A stretch of 64,000 bases of DNA from Diphasiastrum complanatum (GCA_029204225.1 CM055092.1:28243859-28307858); one strand, 5' to 3'. Counted from the first letter of the stretch, positions 1 through 11,129 are shown. A program made the numbers and translations. Notes: a model not told the origin generated them from the sequence alone.

Positions 1-1050
1 ACAGCAGTGTATAAAGTCTTATAGTACAGATCATACAAATTTGTTCTTTATCCAAAAACAATAGTGCATCCCGATTGTTAATGAAACAAATATCATCTAT
101 GTACCGAAAGATATACTTGAAAGCACGTAAATAATCCATTTCACCAAGCTTGGCAAGTCTCTTCATAAAATGTAATTCATAAAAAGACAGATACCAGTTA
201 CACCAAGTAGGGGAACAAGCAAAACCCATAGGAATACCACAAACTTGTCTCCAAGTCTTGTTACCTAGTCTCACAATGCAATTACCAATTAGTAGATCAT
301 TCCATTCAATTTGGCAAAGTATTGTTTTGTCCAAATGAGTCCATTTATCAGCAGGTTTGCTTACCCATTTCCATTTAAATTCACCATGATTGGGCTTCCA
401 TTTATAGGCAAGATTTTTGTTTTTGCTGAATTTCAATGCGTACATTATCATTTCCGTATTATAGTCTTTAGCCCGTCCTGGCAGTTAAGAGGGATGTTCT
501 TATAACATTTAGAAATATCGGTAGACCACAAAGAAGTGATTTTATTTGGCATGTTAAGGTAAAATTCAGTGCATGAGTTGCACTACCAAAATAGGTTGGT
601 ATCCACATTTAGGTAACTCTGGTATGACTTTGCCTTAAGTCCTGCACCCTCCATGAGGAGTGGAGACAGAATACCAAGAGCCCTAGAAAGAAATGTGGCC
701 ACCTTTGAAAAGTAGCAGTCATGTGCATTAGTAATCCATCTGAAAGCATTTTTATGTGCTTTAAAAATACATAGTAAAAAAAGTAATTCTTCTTTCCCTA
801 TTAGGTAATCTAGAAAGACAATTAAAAACGTACGTTTAATAATCATCATCACATTATCAATGGTATTACTATTTTCCTCTGGAGAAGGGACAAAATCTGG
901 CCAAGATAATCTTAGTAAGGCCAAGCTCCTGACAAAAAAGATGCACATGAAACAAGGGTTATGTTGGGCCTTATCTACTCCATTCACATATAGGTTAGAA
1001 GCAATCCAATTCCGTTCATTAATGATATCCTTTAAGTTTTTTTCTGGTCA
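1..1050 (-). pseudogene. Unclassified reverse-transcriptase remnant (possibly Penelope-like)
   Basis: On the minus strand an open frame runs from a TGA at 1048-1050, has one in-frame TAG at 583-585, shifts frame near 490, and stays open from 451 to the window edge. In order it shows KNAFRWITNA, then DISKCYKNIPL (motif A type, catalytic Asp), then GIPMGFACSPTWCN (motif B type) and FRYIDDI (motif C, the YxDD box). This order is that of a retroelement reverse transcriptase. It resembles neither the copia nor the gypsy RTs elsewhere in the window. The DISxxYxxIP and GIPMG..CSP..CN spacing recalls Penelope-like or telomerase-like RTs, but the class is inferred. The stop and frameshift mark it as decayed. 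Its 3' end lies outside the window. The TGA at 1050 coincides with the start of a plus-strand copia fragment. Confidence 0.6.
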
Positions 1051-1761
1051 TGTTGTTGCCATGTAGCCATCTGATGCATATGATGAATCTAAGAAAGTGG
1101 ATGCTTATTTGTGTAGGCACTTGGTGGGTAGTTTGATTTATTTGACACACATGCGACTTGATATTTCTTATGTTGTTGGTGTTGTTGGTTAATTTATGCA
1201 AGAATGCACACTCGAAGTCTACTAAATGTATTCTCAGATACATTCGGGGGACATTGAATTTGGTTTGAAGTATGATCAGCCAGAAGCGCCAATGTTGGTA
1301 GGTTACACAAATGTCGATTGGGCTGGAACTATTGATGACAAAAAATCTATCAATGGTAATACATTCAATTATGGTACAGTTGCAGTTTCACAGCAAAAAG
1401 CAACCTACAGTAGCCTTATCCTTGACGGAAGTTGCAGCAATGCTACACAAGAAGTGGTATGGTTACGAAGATTGCTTGTGGATTTAGGTCAACCACATGT
1501 AGATGCAACTATATATCTTGTGACAATCAAAGCTGCATTCACCTTGCCAAAAATCTAGTTGTACATGTACGAACAAAGTACATCAAAATATATTATCATT
1601 TTGTTTGAGAGAAAATTCTTGATGGAGTCATTGATCTTGTTTTTTGTAAATCTAAAAATCAAATGAGAGATATTTTTATTAAGTCATCAGGTAGATTTAA
1701 ATTTAGAAAGTTTCATACTCTATCAGGAATAGAAGAATGTAATTTTATCATTGAGGGAGAG
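1051..1761 (+). pseudogene. Ty1/copia pol 3' fragment (end of RT and RNase H)
   Basis: Broken frames give a copia-like run: VDAYLCRHLVGSLIYLT (RT tail), then GYTNVDWAGTIDDKKSING (RNase H start; the usual motif is DADWAG..DDRKSTSG), then QEVVWLRRLLVDLG. Several stops and frameshifts lie between these blocks and the C-terminus is unreadable. The fragment ends in a purine-rich tract (1751-1761) directly before an LTR-like start, as expected for a copia 3' end. Everything upstream of the RT tail is missing; the fragment abuts the RT remnant on the other strand. Confidence 0.75.
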
Positions 1762-2149
<388 letters not shown>

Positions 2150-2150
<1 letters not shown>

Positions 2151-2680
2151 TTGTCTGTCTATTCTTAAAACTCCTATATGATTAGAGAAACATGTCTATT
2201 AAAAGAAAATCAATTTTGAGGTCTATAGAAATAGATATGTGCATCCAAAGTTACCCATTTAAGTGTTGACAAAAATTACCAAAATTGGAAGTCTTGTATT
2301 TGAGTGTATAACACTGTGATTTTAACAATATTTTTTTGGGTTGTCTACTTTAAAAAGTATTATATGACAATAAAAACATGTCTCTCAATTTTGTTTTTTG
2401 AATTTGGAGTTATGTAGAGATAGATATGGGCATCTAAAGTTACCCGTGTCAAGTGCTGAAAAGTGTTGAAAATTATTGAAAGGTGCAAAAAGTTGCAGCT
2501 CTTTTGGAGGTGCTTTCTACAACCCTTTCTTTGGCTATCTACTTTAAAAGATCCTTTATGACCATAGAAATATGTCTATAATTTTATTTTATTTTTAGTT
2601 TGGAGTCCTATAGAGATATATACATGCAACTAAAATTACCCATGTGAAGTGCTGAAAATTGAACTTTTTTGGGGGTAAAT
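2150..2680. repeat. Three diverged tandem copies, period about 180-190 bp
   Basis: Three blocks starting near 2167, 2343 and 2532 share the same order: a unit with ACATGTCT or ATATGTCT, then GAGATAGATATG-like sequence, then AAAGTTACCC, then AAGTGCTGAAAA. The copies are diverged by substitutions and small indels. No coding frame is shared. Confidence 0.6.
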
Positions 2681-3940
2681 TGCCATCAATTGACACAAAA
2701 AATAGAAATTAAGTCTTCTAACAACACGATGGAGTGTCAAGTCTAGTTCCACATACAATTTGAAAGATTGAAATTTCAATCATTTGATGACATGTTATGT
2801 CTCATCAAGTGACCAAGGGTTTTATGCACACTTTCGTGCACACGCACACAAAGTGTGTTGAAAACAACTCTAGTGTTGACAACATGAATCGAATCTGAAA
2901 TCGTACAGTCCAGTCTTCTGTAGCAGGCATTCTTTCTAGCGATTGGCCAAACCCTAACCTTACCATATTAACATTCATTACGTATTGAAAGCTAACTACA
3001 TTTTTCAAACTACATATAGCAAAATAGGAACAACTTGGACCTGTACGCAGGTATAAGGGCAAATCCATGCCATACAAATCCTTGTACCTATTGTGTGTTG
3101 AATGATAGGTTGTGTACATAATTCATGAATCTTGTGCATATCCATGCTTTCCAAGAGTATACAAGCTATCCAACTATTTTATGATACGTAAAACCTACTC
3201 GTGCAGTAATAACAAGCTATACTATACATGTGTGCATACACATCTATTATAGAGTTTAACCCTAATATTCACAATAGGATTAGGGCAATTCCATGCCATT
3301 CCAATTCCTATGAATGCAATTACTCTTGCACAAGTCCATGTGCCTTTACGAGTATTTAGGTTGTAAACCCTAACTTATTCAAACATTACCCCAACATATG
3401 CATATGTTCAAAAAGAATTAAAGCAAAAAGAGATCTTTGGTTTTATGGACTTGTTGTATGAAGTATATGCTTTGGTTTATATTAATTAAGCTTTCCTATA
3501 TCCATATGTGAGCATGGTAGGCTTAACGCCCAATTCACCATTGCATATTGTCTACTACATACCATTTTCCTTCATAGATTTTGAAACCACATTATTCTTT
3601 GAAAACATGCAACCAAAATACGTTTAGAGCCCAAACCTGAATAGTCGTCGTAAGTGATTCTTATGACAAAGTCATGATTTTTTCAAAACATACCCTTCTT
3701 CTCACGATACACAGCATATGGCACATTCAGATCTACATTATGAAATGAGTTTCAACAAGTCCTAAAATAGTGCTAATTATTGCACCATAGAATAGCATAA
3801 TCTTTCAAACCCTTTTTGTTGTTAATAATAGTTTATGATAGCTTAGAAGCATAACATTCTATGATAGAGAACACGTTTAAGCTGATCAGGGGTTACAAGA
3901 TCGGTTGGTTAAGCACGTTCTAATAGTACCCAAATGGTCC
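2680..3940. other. No recognisable gene
   Basis: AT-rich sequence without a convincing coding frame, RNA gene or element end. The 104-codon minus frame at 2805-3119 has no recognisable motif. Confidence 0.6.
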
Positions 3941-3944
3941 GTGG

Positions 3945-5080
3945 AGGAGTGACATTCTCCTTGTATTTTTTGGATCTCCTCTGTACTTTGAGGCATGAAG
4001 ATCCGCCGCCTTTCGGTCTTCATGTCTTCTTTCCATTTTCGTGTCTTCTTCTGCCTTGGTCCTCACCATTGAGCATGATGGAAATCACGTTCAGTCGTTA
4101 GCAACTAACTTTCACTAGATACTAAGTTATTATGTAGCCAAACATAAAATATTGAATTCTCAGACAATTTCTATCAGTTACAAAAGCAATACAGAGATGC
4201 ATGCATTCTGACACAAACTGAACGCAATAAGGAAATAGTATTGATTCAGAAAAACAAGATCAGATGCTAATGAGCGGAAGACAATATCGGATAGAAACCG
4301 TGCACTCTAAGTTGTCTCTGAGTAACTGAGAATAAGTCTGAAATAAGCAACTCTGTTGATAAGCAGCAGCACAATAGCAACTCTAAAATAAATCTCTAAA
4401 AGACTGAGCTAAAATGCTCAAGAGAGTTCAAGCTTGAAAGCTTTGATTGTGAATGATCTGCTTGATGAGAGCGCAGGAAGCGTCGTGTAATAACACTCAA
4501 CTCCTTCACAATATTCAGAATGTTGACCTTTTTGCTGATAATGAGATGTATGAACAACTGATTTATACTAAGTAATTAGGTCGTCAAATGCGATTGCCAG
4601 TTGGCTAGCGTCCAGTGGATTCATCCATTTCTTCTCAGAAGTTGCTTGCTGATAAGCGGTGACAATTGGCTTTAAACAGTTTGTCTACATAAATGAACGT
4701 AAACTGTCATTCTGCATAAATGAACGTAAACTGCCACAGGCAAAAAATGCAACACTGCATTTTTACACGTAATTCTTGACAGGCTTAAAATGCAAAAAAG
4801 ATGACACTGCATTTTTACACGTAAATTCTGACAGGCGAAAAGTGTGAAAAAGTGACACTGCATTTTTACACGTAATTTCTGACAAGCGACATTGTCGGAT
4901 TTGTAGAGAGAGAAAATGCGACAGTGCTGTCAAACTCCATGTATTTCTACAAACTGTGTAAAAACACTCGTAATTCTGCAGACTATATAAAGACACAGAA
5001 AAATCCGCAGAACTGGATAAACAGTTGGATGAAGATTAAAAACCGAATAGTCGATTAGTAGGAAAGAGAATAATCCAACA
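3945..5080 (-). repeat. 3' LTR of the older minus-strand copia element
   Basis: Read on the minus strand, a polypurine tract (AATTAAGGAGGAG, complement of 5081-5093) is followed by TGTTGGATTATTC at 5080, the typical LTR start. Going left, the sequence has the same style as the LTRs at 5748 and 11130 (GCGTTCAGTTTGTG, TTTGGCTACATAAT, CGTGATTTCCATCA), so it is a related LTR. The far end near 3945 (TGTCACTCCTCCA on the minus strand) is a guess. Confidence 0.55.
4680..4890. repeat. Two small tandem arrays inside the LTR (30-bp and 52-bp units)
   Basis: First, two copies of a unit containing CATAAATGAACGTAAACTG (about 4682-4740). Then three copies of about 52 bp starting at 4752, 4804 and 4855, each beginning ACACTGCATTTTTACACGTA. 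The same ACATGTAAATTCTCACAGGC-type core occurs once in the related LTRs at 5845 and 11225. Confidence 0.8.
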
Positions 5081-5087
5081 CTCCTCC

Positions 5088-5747
5088 TTAATTTGAATCC
5101 ATGAATGCCTTGACCTTTAAACTTAGTTTTGCACAAAACCTTCTGTATGCATCCAAGCTTAATGCTTTGGTAAAAATATCTGTTGTCATATCTTGCATTC
5201 GACAATACTGCAATCTAGCCTCTTCATTGAGAACTTTGCTTCTGACAAAGCGATAATTCAGTTCAATGTGCTTACTCCTAGAATGAAATCTAGGGTTGGC
5301 TAACAAGGCAATGGCACTTTGATTATCACAAAATAATAATGTTGGAGCAGATTTATTCAGACTGATATCTGAAATTAAGTTTCTCAACCAAACCGCTTCC
5401 TTTGTAGCTTGTGAGGCTGCGATATACTCTGATTCAATGGAAGATAGAGCTATTGAAGATTGCTTGCGACTGTTCCATGAAATTGGACCATTGTTGAAGA
5501 AGAATGTAAATTCAGAAGTGGATTTACGAGTGTCTACATCTCTTGCCCAACTTGCATCTGTATAATCACTGAGTAAATTGAGTTTGTTGTTGCCGACTGC
5601 TCCATAACAAATGCAAAATTCCATAGTAGCTCGAAGATATCTCATGATTCTGATAAGAGCCTTCCAATGTGTTACACTAGAATTGGTCATATAATGACTA
5701 AGAGAGCTGACTGCAAAAGCTATGTCTGATCATTGCATACATAAGAG
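5088..5747 (-). pseudogene. Older copia element: RNase H and C-terminus of pol
   Basis: A 200-codon frame (5088-5690) reads HWKALIRIMRYLRATMEF, YTDASWARDVDTRKSTSEF, then SSIESEYIAASQATKEAVWL, HSRSKHIELNYRFVRSKV and DIFTKALSLDAY. This is the complete RNase H region of a Ty1/copia polyprotein, with the catalytic D..E..D pattern visible. Its stop lies just before the polypurine tract and 3' LTR. The frame is cut at 5747 by a younger copia element and resumes on the other side at 12143. Upstream of 5690 a TAG interrupts the frame, so it is decayed. Confidence 0.88.
5743..5747. repeat. Target-site duplication, left copy (AAGAG)
   Basis: AAGAG directly precedes the 5' LTR. The same five bases follow the 3' LTR at 12143-12147. 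Five bases is the standard copia duplication length. Confidence 0.9.
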
Positions 5748-6269
5748 TGTTGGAGTTATTTCCTCTAGTCACCTAAATCCCATTTTTAATCTGCCTCCAT
5801 TCATGCTGCATATTTACTCGCATTGTCGCGCAGTCTGCATATTCACATGTAAATTCTCACAGGCGATGAAGAGACGAAAAGCGAAGGCTGACATCACCCT
5901 CTCTTCACGCTCATGTAGTGACTAATTATCTGACGAGCATTGTCTAACTCTTCACGAATCATTCGTGACACATAATTTGTCTAGGTATTCACGACAAATT
6001 ATTCTTCTGACACTTCGTTCATTAATATTTGGCTACGTAATCAAGAACGACCGTGATTCCATCACTAACATTCTGTTCATTCTGAGGCATAGTCATGCTT
6101 TCGGAGAGAGTCGCATAGCTCGTTCCACTGCGCACGAACAATTTTTGTTCAAGTTTGTTTCTTGTTCATGTTTTGTGTCTCGTTCGTGTTTGTCTTACCC
6201 CTTTGAGCTAAATTTTTTTTTTTTATACGACACCTTTCTCAACTCTCGCTACTCTCCCTCTCTCCAACA
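5748..6269 (+). repeat. 5' LTR of the nested copia element (522 bp, internally deleted)
   Basis: It runs from TGTTGGAG to CTCTCCAACA. It matches the first 170 bp and the last 350 bp of the 3' LTR (11130-12142), but about 490 bp corresponding to 11301-11792 are absent at a junction near 5917. The missing part contains the only TATA-like sequence of the LTR (about 11399-11410). Many differences from the 3' LTR are CG to CA or TG changes, as expected for methylated, old copies. Confidence 0.9.
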
Positions 6270-6282
6270 TGGTATCAGAGCT
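6270..6282 (+). promoter_or_regulatory. Primer-binding site of the nested copia element
   Basis: TGGTATCAGAGCT directly after the LTR end. It is complementary to the 3' end of plant initiator-Met tRNA, the usual copia primer. Confidence 0.93.
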
Positions 6283-6423
6283 ATTTTCATAGCTTGATAA
6301 GCTTCCACAGTACAAGACTCTACTAGCCGATAGATTAATTGTTTTCTTGTTCTGTATTTCAACATCAGATTTTCATATTTAAGTCACTGATAGTTTCTCC
6401 TATCACTTAGACTAATTCTTCCA

Positions 6424-6822
6424 CATGGATTCCCAAGAGAAAGCCAGTCCTATCATGGATGCAGTGATGCAACTGTTACAAGCTTGACAAGCTCTTACGA
6501 CAGCTGGGTGATGATCATCATGAATCATCCAAGATTGACTCTTTCGAGAGTCATTACTATGTTGTTGCAGGAAGACATGCAGAGGAACAAAACCTCAAGT
6601 TCCTCAGCTGATTCTCACGCCTTGTACACCAACAAGAGCACGACAAAACAGAAGAAGAAGAAAGGCCCGAAGCAAGCAAAGCCAGACCAGAAACCAGCTC
6701 AACATAAGGAACAGTCGAATCCGCAGACAAAAAAGAAGCTGTTCTACAGATACTGCAAACGAAACAACCACGAAATACAAGACTGCCGAATACTTCAAGC
6801 AAAGAACAACAGCAAGGGGTAG
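6424..6822 (+). pseudogene. gag of the nested copia element, internally deleted
   Basis: The start MDSQEKASPIMD (6424) jumps directly to VMQLL at about 6460-6475, skipping about 350 bp that are present in the related copy at 48234-48630. From 6484 the frame reads SYDSWVMIIMNHPRL, a Lys-rich linker, and a zinc knuckle region FYRYCKRNNHEIQDC. The knuckle should be C-x2-C-x4-H-x4-C. Here the first Cys is Tyr (codon TAC), while the copy at 48.9 kb keeps Cys (TGC). Gag packages the RNA; this one would be non-functional. Confidence 0.85.
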
Positions 6823-6891
6823 TCAAATCAAGTGGCTAATGCAGTTGCAGAAGTTTCATAGCCTATCTAAGAAGCGAATCATGATGCCTTC

Positions 6892-8310
6892 ATGACCAGC
6901 CATCAAGGAGCATCTGGCGACAGTTCTTGGTTCCTGGATTTCGGAGCCACTCAACATATGACTAGCCTCATTGGCTGTTTCGAGTTCTACACACCTTACA
7001 GTACCCAGAAATATGTCCACCTTGGTGACAATAGCACACAGGCTATTAAAGGTGAAGGCACTGTAAGATTAAACTTTGCCAATGATCACTCTAAGATACT
7101 CTCTAAAGTCTTTTATGTACCAAATTTACCTACGAATCTGCTCTCTATAAGCAGAATCACGGATCTAGGACACAGAGTAGAATTCGAATGTGATCAATGT
7201 AAAGTAGTTGATAGGACAGGCAAGATCCTAGCACTCGGAAAGAGGCATGGATACTTGTACAAATTGAGTCATTGTTTTTCTGCCTCTAGTCAGGCTCTCA
7301 GTACTTCAATTCATTCAAATAAAGGTTTACTTTGGCATTATAGACTTGGTCATTTAAATTGTGCTGTTGTACAATGAATGTCTAGACAATATATTATTCT
7401 TGATCTCGGCTATCCTCGCGAAAGAGGCGAGCTACCTGTCTGTCAAGATTGTCTAGTTGGTGAACAGACTAGGAAACCTTTTAAATCAAGCCATCAGCAC
7501 ATTGCTAGAGGATTGCTAGATGTTGTACATTCAGATATTTGTGGCCCGATGAAAAATTCTTTGCTGAAGGATGCCAAGTATTTTATAACCTTTATTGATG
7601 AATTTTCCAGAAGGACCATGGTGTAGTTTATAAAGAGGAAATCAGAAGCCTTCAACTGCTTCAAAATCTTCAAGGAGCGAGTAGAGAAGGAGACTGGAAG
7701 GACGATTAAGGCCCTCAAATCAGACAACGATGGAGAATATATCTCTATCGAGTTTAAGGAATACTACCAAAGCCAAGGCATTGAGCAGCAATTCATCACT
7801 CCTTACAGTCCTCAGTCTAATGGCTTAGCCGAGAGGAAGAACCGTACTCTGGTCGAATCTGCCAAATGTATGCTATCGCATGCATCGTTGCCTAAGAGAT
7901 TCTGGGCTGAAGCTGTCTCCATGATAGCCTATGTCCAGAACAGATGTTCGACCAAGGCCCTCTCAGACAAGACACCCCACGAGGTGTGGACGCCTTCTTT
8001 GAAGAACCTAAGAGTGTTTGGGTGCATTGCCTACGCGCAGCTCCCAAAAGACACGAGGAAGAAATTGGACTTCCAAGGTCTCAAGACCATCCTGATCGGA
8101 TATACTTCATCTGATAATACTTATAAGCTGTATGATCCTAATACCCAACAAATCTTGTATAGCCGGGATACAGTCTTCATCGAGGATCCGTTTGTCGACC
8201 TCAAAGGCAAGGATGTTGCTCAAGAAGAACCCTTGTCACCTTCCATTGCCACGACAGTTCGAGCTTCTGGCTCAGGCATGTCTATTGTCGACCCACTTCG
8301 AGACAATTAA
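6892..8310 (+). pseudogene. Protease and integrase of the nested copia element
   Basis: The protease region reads SSWFLDFGATQHMTS. The active-site triplet D-S-G is D-F-G here; the copy at 49.1 kb has DSG. Next come LLWHYRLGHLN (GAG pre-integrase, interrupted by a TGA at 7375-7377) and the integrase core: HSDICGPM, FITFIDEFSR, then LKSDNDGEY, TPYSPQSNGLAERKNRTL and FWAEAVSMIAYVQNR. The D, D and E catalytic positions are visible. A TAG at 7624-7626 and other breaks split the frame into pieces (6892-7377, 7378-7626, 7627-8310). Confidence 0.9.
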
Positions 8311-8391
8311 TCAGACGAAGATGTTGCTGCTACCCAACAACAAATCCTAGGAGCGGTTCTTCAGTCGAATCCTTCTAGAAGATCAAGCCAA

Positions 8392-9438
8392 GTGTGCACA
8401 CAACCCTCATTAGTCGAAGCTCCTATTGGCTGCAATATCATTGATTGCAAATGGATCTTCAAGATCAAATACATTGCCAACAGAGCAATCGACCGAAGGA
8501 AGGCAATACTGGTAGCACGAGGATTCACCCTGATCCCGAATGTCAGCTACAGTGAGACTTTTAGTCCAGTCGTCAAACATTCGTCGATTCGAATGCTCCT
8601 TTCTTATGTTGCAACTGCTGACCTCGAAGTGCATCTACTCCATGTACACTGACAGCTTATCTGAATGGAGTGATATAAGAAGATATCTACATGATCCAGC
8701 CCAAAGCATACGTTCTGGAAGGTATGAAAAATCATGTCTGTAAACTCCATACAGCACTGTACAGCTTGAAATAGTCTGCCAGAGTTTGGTTTCAGAGGAT
8801 CAACACATTCCTCATTGAACAAGGATTCAAACCAAGCACTGCTGATTGCAACATCTATTCCAAGTCAGTACAACAATCCTTCATTATCATCACCTTGTAC
8901 GTGGATGATACGTTGCTCTTCAGCAACAATACCAATATGGTCAAGGATTCGAAGCAAATGTTGTTTTCAGAGTTCGACATGACTGATCTGGACGAAGCTC
9001 ACTTCTATCTGGGAATTCAAATCCATGGAGACAGAGCAAATCGACTAATTTACATCACTCAACAAAGGTATCTTCACAATGTTCTTAACAGATACAATTT
9101 GATGAATTGTAAATTGGCTCACTCACCAATGGATCCAAGCCTGCATTTGTCAAAGGACCAATGTCTCCAGACTAAGCAGTAAGTGGAGCAAATGAGAGAA
9201 TATCCTTATCGATCGATACTAGGATCTCTCATGTACGCAATGGTCTGTACAAGACCCGATATCTCTTTTGTTGTAAGCTCACTCAGCCAATACATGGCTA
9301 ATCCTGGCATTACCCATTGGAAGGCTCTCATACAAGTCATGAGATATATTCGAGCTACCATGGACCAGTGCATCTGCTATGGAGATGTCCGCAATGACAA
9401 TCTTCATCAGCTCAGTGGTTATTCTGATGCAAGCTGGG
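8392..9438 (+). pseudogene. Reverse transcriptase of the nested copia element
   Basis: Fragments in order are DCKWIFKIKYIANRAIDRRK, VSYSETFSPVVKHSSIRML, a frameshifted stretch near 8640-8880, the catalytic box LYVDDTLLFSNN, then FDMTDLDEAHFYLGIQI, the RT-RNase H hinge YPYRSILGSLMYAM and HWKALIQVMRYIRATMDQ, ending in YSDASW at the insertion point. The YVDD box is intact but at least two frameshifts and a TAA at 9181 break the frame. Confidence 0.9.
9434..9438. repeat. Target-site duplication, left copy (CTGGG)
   Basis: CTGGG immediately left of the insert. The matching copy is at 10663-10667. Confidence 0.85.
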
Positions 9439-9471
9439 TGTTGTAAAGTTACCTTTACAAGCTTTACTTTC

Positions 9472-9545
9472 GGCGCCACCGGCGCCAGCATTGTCCCCTG
9501 CGCCAGCAACGCCTCTGCTGCTCTCGGCGCCACCGGCGCCGGTGC
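9472..9545. repeat. GC-rich GGCGCC palindrome cluster in the solo LTR
   Basis: GGCGCCACCGGCGCC occurs near 9473 and again near 9527, with further GCGCC and GGTGCC units between and after. Confidence 0.8.
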
Positions 9546-10334
9546 CGCTCCCGGTGCCACTGTGACTAGAATCCAGCCGGCGCCAAGTTTCTATGGCTGA
9601 AAATCTTTAATCGGTTCTAGCGAAGTCCAGAGAGCTCAGATCGATGTGCAATCACTTCACACGATCTAGACATGATTAAAGGAAGCTGGGGATCAATAAA
9701 TTCTAGAGAGAGAAAATAACTTTCTAGAGAGAGAAAATGTGCTTTACCAGCCTGGGTAGAGTACTTGGTATGAGGGGAGGTGGCGAATCTCACCAATACT
9801 ATAGGGGAGTGCGGGTTGCGACTTAGGACGAGCTCCAACCAAGTCTCAACCTCTCTGGCTGGAATGTTGTCCTGGCACTCGCCTTGGCATGCCAGCGCCC
9901 CAGAGACTAGGGTCGGTCACACACTTGAAATGTAACCTTCTCAAATTTATCAATAAAGTGGAATTTTTCTCAAACTGACTCTGATTACCTTCTGGGTTTC
10001 AGTGTTCGGTAAAGCACCAGTTGTGAGGCCGCTTCAAACTTTTTGATTTGGCACATAGTTGAGGGTCGTATCCCGAGACGCCAGCAGTATGCCGTCAGGA
10101 CCATTCGGTCCGTGGCGCCATCGGTATGCTGTCGGGACCATTTGGTCCAGGAACTGGTTGTCTCCATATCTGTCGTGGCTTGTGGTTCTGAGTGTTCCTT
10201 GCATGAACGTGAATGGGTTAAGCTCTTGGGGAACGGGCTCTAACCTGTCGGCTGAGTTGGATGGCTTGCTTGGGTGGTAGTTACCTGTTTATGGCTGTCC
10301 AGTCTGGCGTGGCGCTAGGTTGGCTTCCAGCGTT

Positions 10335-10600
10335 GGTGACGAAGCTTTCAGTTGGTTAAGTCTGATGTAAGTCAGACCACTTGCTTGGAATGGATGTTAC
10401 TCGTTTGAAACGAAGCTTCAAATTGGTTAAGTTTGATGTATGTCAGGCGGCTTGCTTGGAGGGAAGTCACCCACATCGGGACCCCCGATCTGGCATGGCG
10501 CCAGGTTGGATCTCAATGTTGGTTTCTGAACTTCCAGTTGGTTAAGTCTGATCGTTGTTGGCGAGTTGGCTGCTTATATGTCAAGTGGGTTTGGACGGCA
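10335..10600. repeat. Three diverged copies of a GGTTAAGTCTGAT unit in the solo LTR
   Basis: The units share GAAGCTT or GAACTT, TTGGTTAAGTCTGATGTA and, in the first two, CTTGCTTGGA. They start near 10340, 10410 and 10525. Confidence 0.6.
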
Positions 10601-10667
10601 AGAGTTGAAGGCTGGGAAGCTAAGTCGTGGTTCCCGGCTCCCTTTGGGATTGCTGCGCTACACTGGG

Positions 10668-11122
10668 GAGGAGATGTAGACAATCGTAAATCCACATCTG
10701 GATTTACATTCTTCTTCAATGGTGGTCCTATCTCATGGAATAGTCGTAAGCAAACTTCTGTCGCACTTTCTTCTACAGAAGCAGAATACATTGCTGCTTC
10801 TCAACCTATCAAGGAAGCGTTTTGGTTGAGAAATTTACTATCACATGTTAATCTGAATCAGTATAACCCTACAATTTTGTTTTGTGATAATCAGAGTGTT
10901 GTTGCCTTATCGGCCAACCCTAGATTTCACTCTAGGAGTAAGCACATTGAAATCAGATATCACTACATCAGGGGCAAGGTTCTCAACAAGGAAGTAACGT
11001 ATTGCAGAACGCAGGACATGGTTGCAGACATATTCACGAAAGCACTCATCAGTGTTAATGCACACAACAAATTTTGTGCATTGCTTAGTCTGAAGATCAA
11101 GACATTCACAGATCCTGATTAA
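10668..11122 (+). pseudogene. RNase H and C-terminus of the nested copia element
   Basis: From the insertion the frame reads GGDVDNRKSTSGFTFFFNGG, then ALSSTEAEYIAASQPIKEAF, FCDNQSVVALSANPRFH, SRSKHIEIRYHYIRG and DIFTKALISVN, ending at a TAA (11120-11122) that leads straight into the polypurine tract. The catalytic acidic residues (D of DVDNRKS, E of TEAEY, D of CDNQS) are visible. This segment is largely intact over about 150 codons; the lesions in this element lie upstream. Confidence 0.9.
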
Positions 11123-11129
11123 GAGGGGT

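Larger units (their letters stand above)
9439..10662. mobile_element. Solo-LTR-like insertion (1224 bp) in RNase H
   Basis: The insert begins TGTTGTAAAG and ends GCGCTACA, with TG...CA ends and a perfect 5-bp duplication CTGGG. Removing it together with one duplication copy restores SDASWGGDVDNRKSTSG, the intact copia RNase H sequence. It has no coding frame, primer-binding site or second LTR, so a solo LTR left by recombination is the simplest reading; a small non-autonomous LTR element is the alternative. It carries a polyadenylation-like CAATAAA near 9951. It is much more GC-rich than its surroundings. Confidence 0.8.

Noticed and set aside
4672-4996. Short repeats as a possible CRISPR array
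   Set aside because: The units are directly adjacent or overlap without unique spacers, lie in an LTR, and the sequence is eukaryotic.
9279-9600. Ala/Pro-rich frames (AALGATGAG and similar)
   Set aside because: They come from the GGCGCC-rich solo LTR and are not shared with any coding region.
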